Shown here: positions 61,713 to 64,000 of the stretch, piece after piece | How positions within the stretch are numbered: position 1 is the first letter of the stretch | Layout of the letters: each line of letters opens with the position of its first letter | From: Pannonibacter phragmitetus DSM 14782 | GTDB taxonomy: Bacteria > Pseudomonadota > Alphaproteobacteria > Rhizobiales > Stappiaceae | Direction: 5' to 3' | DNA length: 64,000 bases | NCBI RefSeq assembly: GCF_000382365.1 | Contig: NZ_KB908215.1 | Span: forward strand, 806,001 to 870,000 | The notes under the pieces: generated by a model | Databases searched by the model: none | The model's input: the letters and a program-made list of their open reading frames with translations, nothing else | Told to the model about the DNA's origin: nothing | Translations under genes and position numbers: made by a program

Positions 61713-62027
61713 TCAGGAAGAGACCTTCATCAGCACGATGCCACTGATGATGAGAAGCGCTGCCGCCACACGCGCAGGCGAGACCACTTCGCCGAGCATG
61801 ATGACGCCAAGCACAAAGGCTCCCACAGCGCCAATGCCGGTCCAGATGGTGTAGGCCGTGCCAAGCGGCAGATCGCGCATGGCAAGCGTCAGCAGCGCGA
61901 AGGAGCCGATCATGCCGACGATCATGACAAGGGTCGGGACAGGCCTTGTGAAACCGTCTGACAGCTTCATCGCATAGGCCCAGACGACTTCGAGAACTCC
62001 GGCAGCAAGCAGATAAATCCAGGACAT
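61713..62027 (-). CDS. gdx: Small multidrug resistance family guanidinium exporter
   Basis: This 104-residue protein has four membrane helices and the conserved Glu13 (AAGVLEVVWAYAMKLSDGFT) that couples proton antiport in SMR transporters. The motif GTAYTIWTGIGAVGAFVLGV with the Gly/Trp pattern is the SugE/Gdx form rather than EmrE, so the natural substrate is guanidinium. The reverse strand just upstream carries two ACGG-loop hairpins of a guanidine-II riboswitch, which independently supports this. The ribosome site AAAGAGG follows the second hairpin. Gdx works as an antiparallel homodimer in the inner membrane. Confidence 0.92.
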   Translation of the reverse strand: MSWIYLLAAGVLEVVWAYAMKLSDGFTRPVPTLVMIVGMIGSFALLTLAMRDLPLGTAYTIWTGIGAVGAFVLGVIMLGEVVSPARVAAALLIISGIVLMKVSS

Positions 62028-62040
62028 ATTGACCTCTTTG

Positions 62041-62099
62041 CGGGCCGTCCCGGAATTCTGGCGCCCATGACCGGGCAGCGAGGCCGTCCTCTGATGCCC
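62041..62099 (-). promoter_or_regulatory. Guanidine-II (mini-ykkC) riboswitch
   Basis: Reading the minus strand, GAGG-ACGG-CCTC (62091-62080) and CGGG-ACGG-CCCG (62052-62041) are two stem-loops with ACGG tetraloops; the first is extended by GGGCA/TGCCC. A linker of 27 nt joins them and the second lies 1 nt before CAAAGAGG, the ribosome site of gdx. Two ACGR-loop hairpins next to a Shine-Dalgarno site are the defining features of mini-ykkC. Guanidine is expected to promote loop kissing and free the ribosome site. Confidence 0.85.
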
Positions 62100-62331
62100 T
62101 CATATGGGACCGGGAGAGAAACGGGTCAAGCTGCCATTTTCCGCTTGAAAAATGTGGTTTCCTGGACAATCAATTGATCAACAATATTTTACCTGTTCGC
62201 GCCTGCATTTGAGAACTGTTCATTTAATGGAAACGGTGCGTCAAGTTGTGCAGTGCGGAAAAATCATTACATAGTCCCTTGGGCTGCGACAAAGCGCCCT
62301 GTTCAGACACTTTTCTGTCCGGAGATTTCTG

Positions 62332-62907
62332 ATGATCCGTCTTGCCGCCTCTGCCCTTGCTCTCGGCCTGCTGACCGCGCCGGTTCTGGCCGCTCCTGTG
62401 GCCTATGAATTCGACAAGAGCCATTCCAACCTTTCGTTCTCCTACAACCACCTTGGCTATTCCACCACCGATGGCCGTTTCGGCACCTGGGATGCCAAGC
62501 TGATGATCGATGCCGATCAGCCGGAGAACTCCTCGCTCGAAATGACCATCGACACCAACAGCCTGGACACCTTCTGGGCCGAACGTGATACCCACTTCAA
62601 GAGCGCCGATTTCTTCGACACCGCCAAGTTCCCGGAAGCCTCGTTCAAGAGCTCCAAGGTGACCAAGACTGGTGAGCAGACGCTGCAGATCGACGGCGAC
62701 CTGACCATCAAGGGCATCACCAAGCCCGCCACGCTGGACGTGACCGTGACCGCCATGGGCGAACACCCGATGGAAAAGAAGCCGTGGGTTGGCTTTGCCG
62801 GCACCACCACCATCAAGCGCTCTGACTTCGGCATGGACATGTACACCCCGTATGTGGGTGACGGCGTGACCATCGTGCTGCATGCCGAGGCATCCAAGGC
62901 TCAGTAA
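62332..62907 (+). CDS. YceI family periplasmic protein
   Basis: This 191-residue exported protein has a signal peptide (residues 1-20, cleavage after LAA) and a YceI lipocalin-like domain. The start APVAYEFDKSHSNLSFSYNH and the middle blocks GTWDAKLMIDADQPENSSLE and GDLTIKGITKPATLDVTVTA are typical. YceI proteins bind long polyisoprenoids such as ubiquinone precursors. GGAG precedes the ATG by 7 nt. It is the first gene of a cluster with cytochrome b561 and a second YceI protein, as often seen. It probably acts in the periplasm, possibly in quinone transfer; the role is not proven. Confidence 0.92.
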   Translation: MIRLAASALALGLLTAPVLAAPVAYEFDKSHSNLSFSYNHLGYSTTDGRFGTWDAKLMIDADQPENSSLEMTIDTNSLDTFWAERDTHFKSADFFDTAKFPEASFKSSKVTKTGEQTLQIDGDLTIKGITKPATLDVTVTAMGEHPMEKKPWVGFAGTTTIKRSDFGMDMYTPYVGDGVTIVLHAEASKAQ

Positions 62908-62966
62908 GCATTGAAGCGCGGGGCGGTGACGCGCTGCCCCGCGCGCATGCTGCAGGGAGAGTTTCC

Positions 62967-63539
62967 ATGATGCGCAACAGCACCAAAGGCTACGGCTGGC
63001 TGGCCATTGCATTCCACTGGACCATGGCCGTGCTCATCATCGGCATGATCGGCCTCGGGCTCTACATGGACGGTCTGCCCATGTCCGATCCCTCGACCTT
63101 CGCCATTTTCCAGCTGCACAAGTCCATCGGCTTCGTGGTGCTGGCCCTTGCCGTGCTGCGGCTTGTCTGGCGGTTCATGAACCCCACCCCGGCCCTGCCC
63201 GACAGCATGGCCGCCTGGGAAAAGGCCGCCGCGCATCTCGGCCACATCGGGCTTTACGCGCTGATCCTCGCCATTCCGCTCAGCGGCTGGCTGATGGTGT
63301 CCGCGTCGCCCTGGAACATCCCGACCATCCTGTTCAACACAGTGCACGTGCCGCACCTTCCGGTGCCTGGAGCGCTCGGCACCAAGGAAGAGGCGGAGGG
63401 CCTGTTCAAGGGGCTGCACAGCCTGTTTGCCTGGGCGCTGGTTGCCCTGCTTGCCGCCCATATCGGCGCGGCCCTCAAGCATCATTTCATCGCCCGGGAC
63501 GGGATGCTGAAGCGCATTGTCCACCCGGTCAAGGGCTGA
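62967..63539 (+). CDS. Cytochrome b561
   Basis: This 190-residue inner-membrane di-haem protein has four hydrophobic helices. The haem-ligand histidines are in AIAFHWTMAVLIIG, FQLHKSIGFVVLALAV, KGLHSLFAWALVAL and LLAAHIGAALKHHF. It oxidises quinol or transfers electrons to periplasmic partners; bacterial CybB can act as a superoxide:quinone oxidoreductase. The gene lies between two yceI genes with 59 and 39 bp gaps, so the three are probably one operon. GGGAGA precedes the ATG by 6-10 nt. Confidence 0.9.
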   Translation: MMRNSTKGYGWLAIAFHWTMAVLIIGMIGLGLYMDGLPMSDPSTFAIFQLHKSIGFVVLALAVLRLVWRFMNPTPALPDSMAAWEKAAAHLGHIGLYALILAIPLSGWLMVSASPWNIPTILFNTVHVPHLPVPGALGTKEEAEGLFKGLHSLFAWALVALLAAHIGAALKHHFIARDGMLKRIVHPVKG

Positions 63540-63578
63540 GACATTCCCTCGCTCCCTCCTGTTTCCATGGAGTTTCCC

Positions 63579-64000
63579 ATGCGCAAGACTTTCGCAGCCG
63601 CCTTCACCGCCGCCAGCCTGATCCTCGCCGCCAGCACCGCCTCTGCCGCTGAATGGACCGTGGACCCGGCCAAGAGCAGCATCGGTTTCACCGTCGAACA
63701 GGGTGGCGCGCCGGTCTCCGGCAATTTCGGCTCCTGGACCGCGAAGATCGATTTCGACCCGGAGAATGTCTCCGCCGCCAAGATCGAAGCCACCATCGCC
63801 ACCGGCAGTGCCCAGATGGCCAATGCCCAGTTTGCCGGCATGCTGCCGGGTGCGGACTGGCTGGCATCGGAAGCCTTCCCGGAAGCCCGCTTCACCTCCA
63901 CGTCCGTCACGGCCAAGGGCGGCAATGCGTATGAGGCGGAAGGCACCCTGTCGCTGCGCGGCGAGGAAAAGCCGGTCACGCTGGCCTTCACCCTCGACAT
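63579..64000 (+). CDS. YceI family periplasmic protein (3' truncated)
   Basis: The gene starts at 63579 and is cut by the window end after about 140 codons. It has a signal peptide (MRKTFAAAFTAASLILAAST, cleavage after ASA) and a YceI domain: AEWTVDPAKSSIGFTVEQGG, then GNFGSWTAKIDFDPENVSAA and AEGTLSLRGEEKPVTLAFTL. It lies 39 bp after cytochrome b561 and is the second YceI protein of the cluster. Its visible core is slightly different from the first (VEQGG in place of YNHLG), so the two may bind different lipids. The C-terminal end is not visible. Confidence 0.9.
   Translation, partial: MRKTFAAAFTAASLILAASTASAAEWTVDPAKSSIGFTVEQGGAPVSGNFGSWTAKIDFDPENVSAAKIEATIATGSAQMANAQFAGMLPGADWLASEAFPEARFTSTSVTAKGGNAYEAEGTLSLRGEEKPVTLAFTLD

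Noticed and set aside
62028-62220. Guanidine-I (ykkC) riboswitch before gdx
   Set aside because: The characteristic ykkC core blocks are absent; the ACGG-loop hairpin pair fits guanidine-II instead.
1-64000. CRISPR array, prophage, integrase, insertion sequence or rRNA operon
   Set aside because: No regularly spaced repeats, transposase or phage genes, or rRNA sequence were seen anywhere in the window.

Overview
The window reads as a chromosomal segment of a high-GC alphaproteobacterium, most likely of the Hyphomicrobiales (rhizobial) order. The reasons are the gene families (BA14K, DUF1127, DUF1344, DUF3422, phasins, a PdhS-type cell-cycle kinase, ribBX-type RibB), a tRNA-His without the usual G-1/C73 pair, an Irr-type iron box, and several families of short palindromic repeats. 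A placement near Stappia/Pannonibacter/Roseibium is only a guess. No prophage, CRISPR array, insertion sequence or rRNA operon is visible. Most of the window is ordinary core metabolism with good Shine-Dalgarno sites.

Layout. 1-12250: end of a LysR regulator, cytochrome c2, a DUF3422 membrane protein, an lldR-lldD lactate module with a palindromic operator, a class I amidotransferase divergent from a conserved Cys-motif protein, a DMT exporter convergent with a LysR regulator, a DUF1127 gene followed by a structured C-rich-loop RNA, a DUF937 protein, and rsmE-gshA. 12355-17460: a tripartite RND efflux pump (adaptor plus permease) divergent from its TetR regulator, with a 24-bp perfect palindrome between them. 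17511-28300: xseA, acyl-CoA dehydrogenase, D-2-hydroxyacid dehydrogenase, fabI, a histidine phosphatase, a DUF1344 protein, a DUF3095 protein, aroC, and ribB with an in-frame HTH extension. 28301-28831: palindromic repeats and tRNA-His.

28832-41863: a 1357-residue PAS histidine kinase, two phasins that share an upstream TGCACTGCA motif, an iron ABC transporter (binding protein and fused permease, no ATPase nearby) with an Irr box, a GGDEF-EAL protein, and a 3-oxoacid CoA-transferase (scoAB). 42123-53187: a GNAT protein, then a polyamine regulon. potFGHI and a puuA-like glutamine synthetase lie on the minus strand. Divergent from them are a GntR/FCD regulator, a second glutamine-synthetase-like gamma-glutamylpolyamine ligase and a class III aminotransferase. 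GTGATCAC-centred palindromes stand in front of both glutamine-synthetase genes. 53439-64000: BA14K protein, UPF0178 and a flavoprotein, a receiver/HD-GYP protein with both active sites degenerate, a three-gene glycosyltransferase patch, a thiolase, a gdx (sugE) exporter preceded by a guanidine-II riboswitch, and a yceI-cytochrome b561-yceI cluster cut by the window end.

The most noteworthy items are the guanidine-II riboswitch/gdx pair, the HTH-RibB gene with a possible leaderless start plus a strong internal start, the DUF1127-linked C-rich-loop RNA, the doubly degenerate receiver/HD-GYP protein, the cyclase-like motif pair in DUF3095, and the dispersed palindromic repeat doublets.
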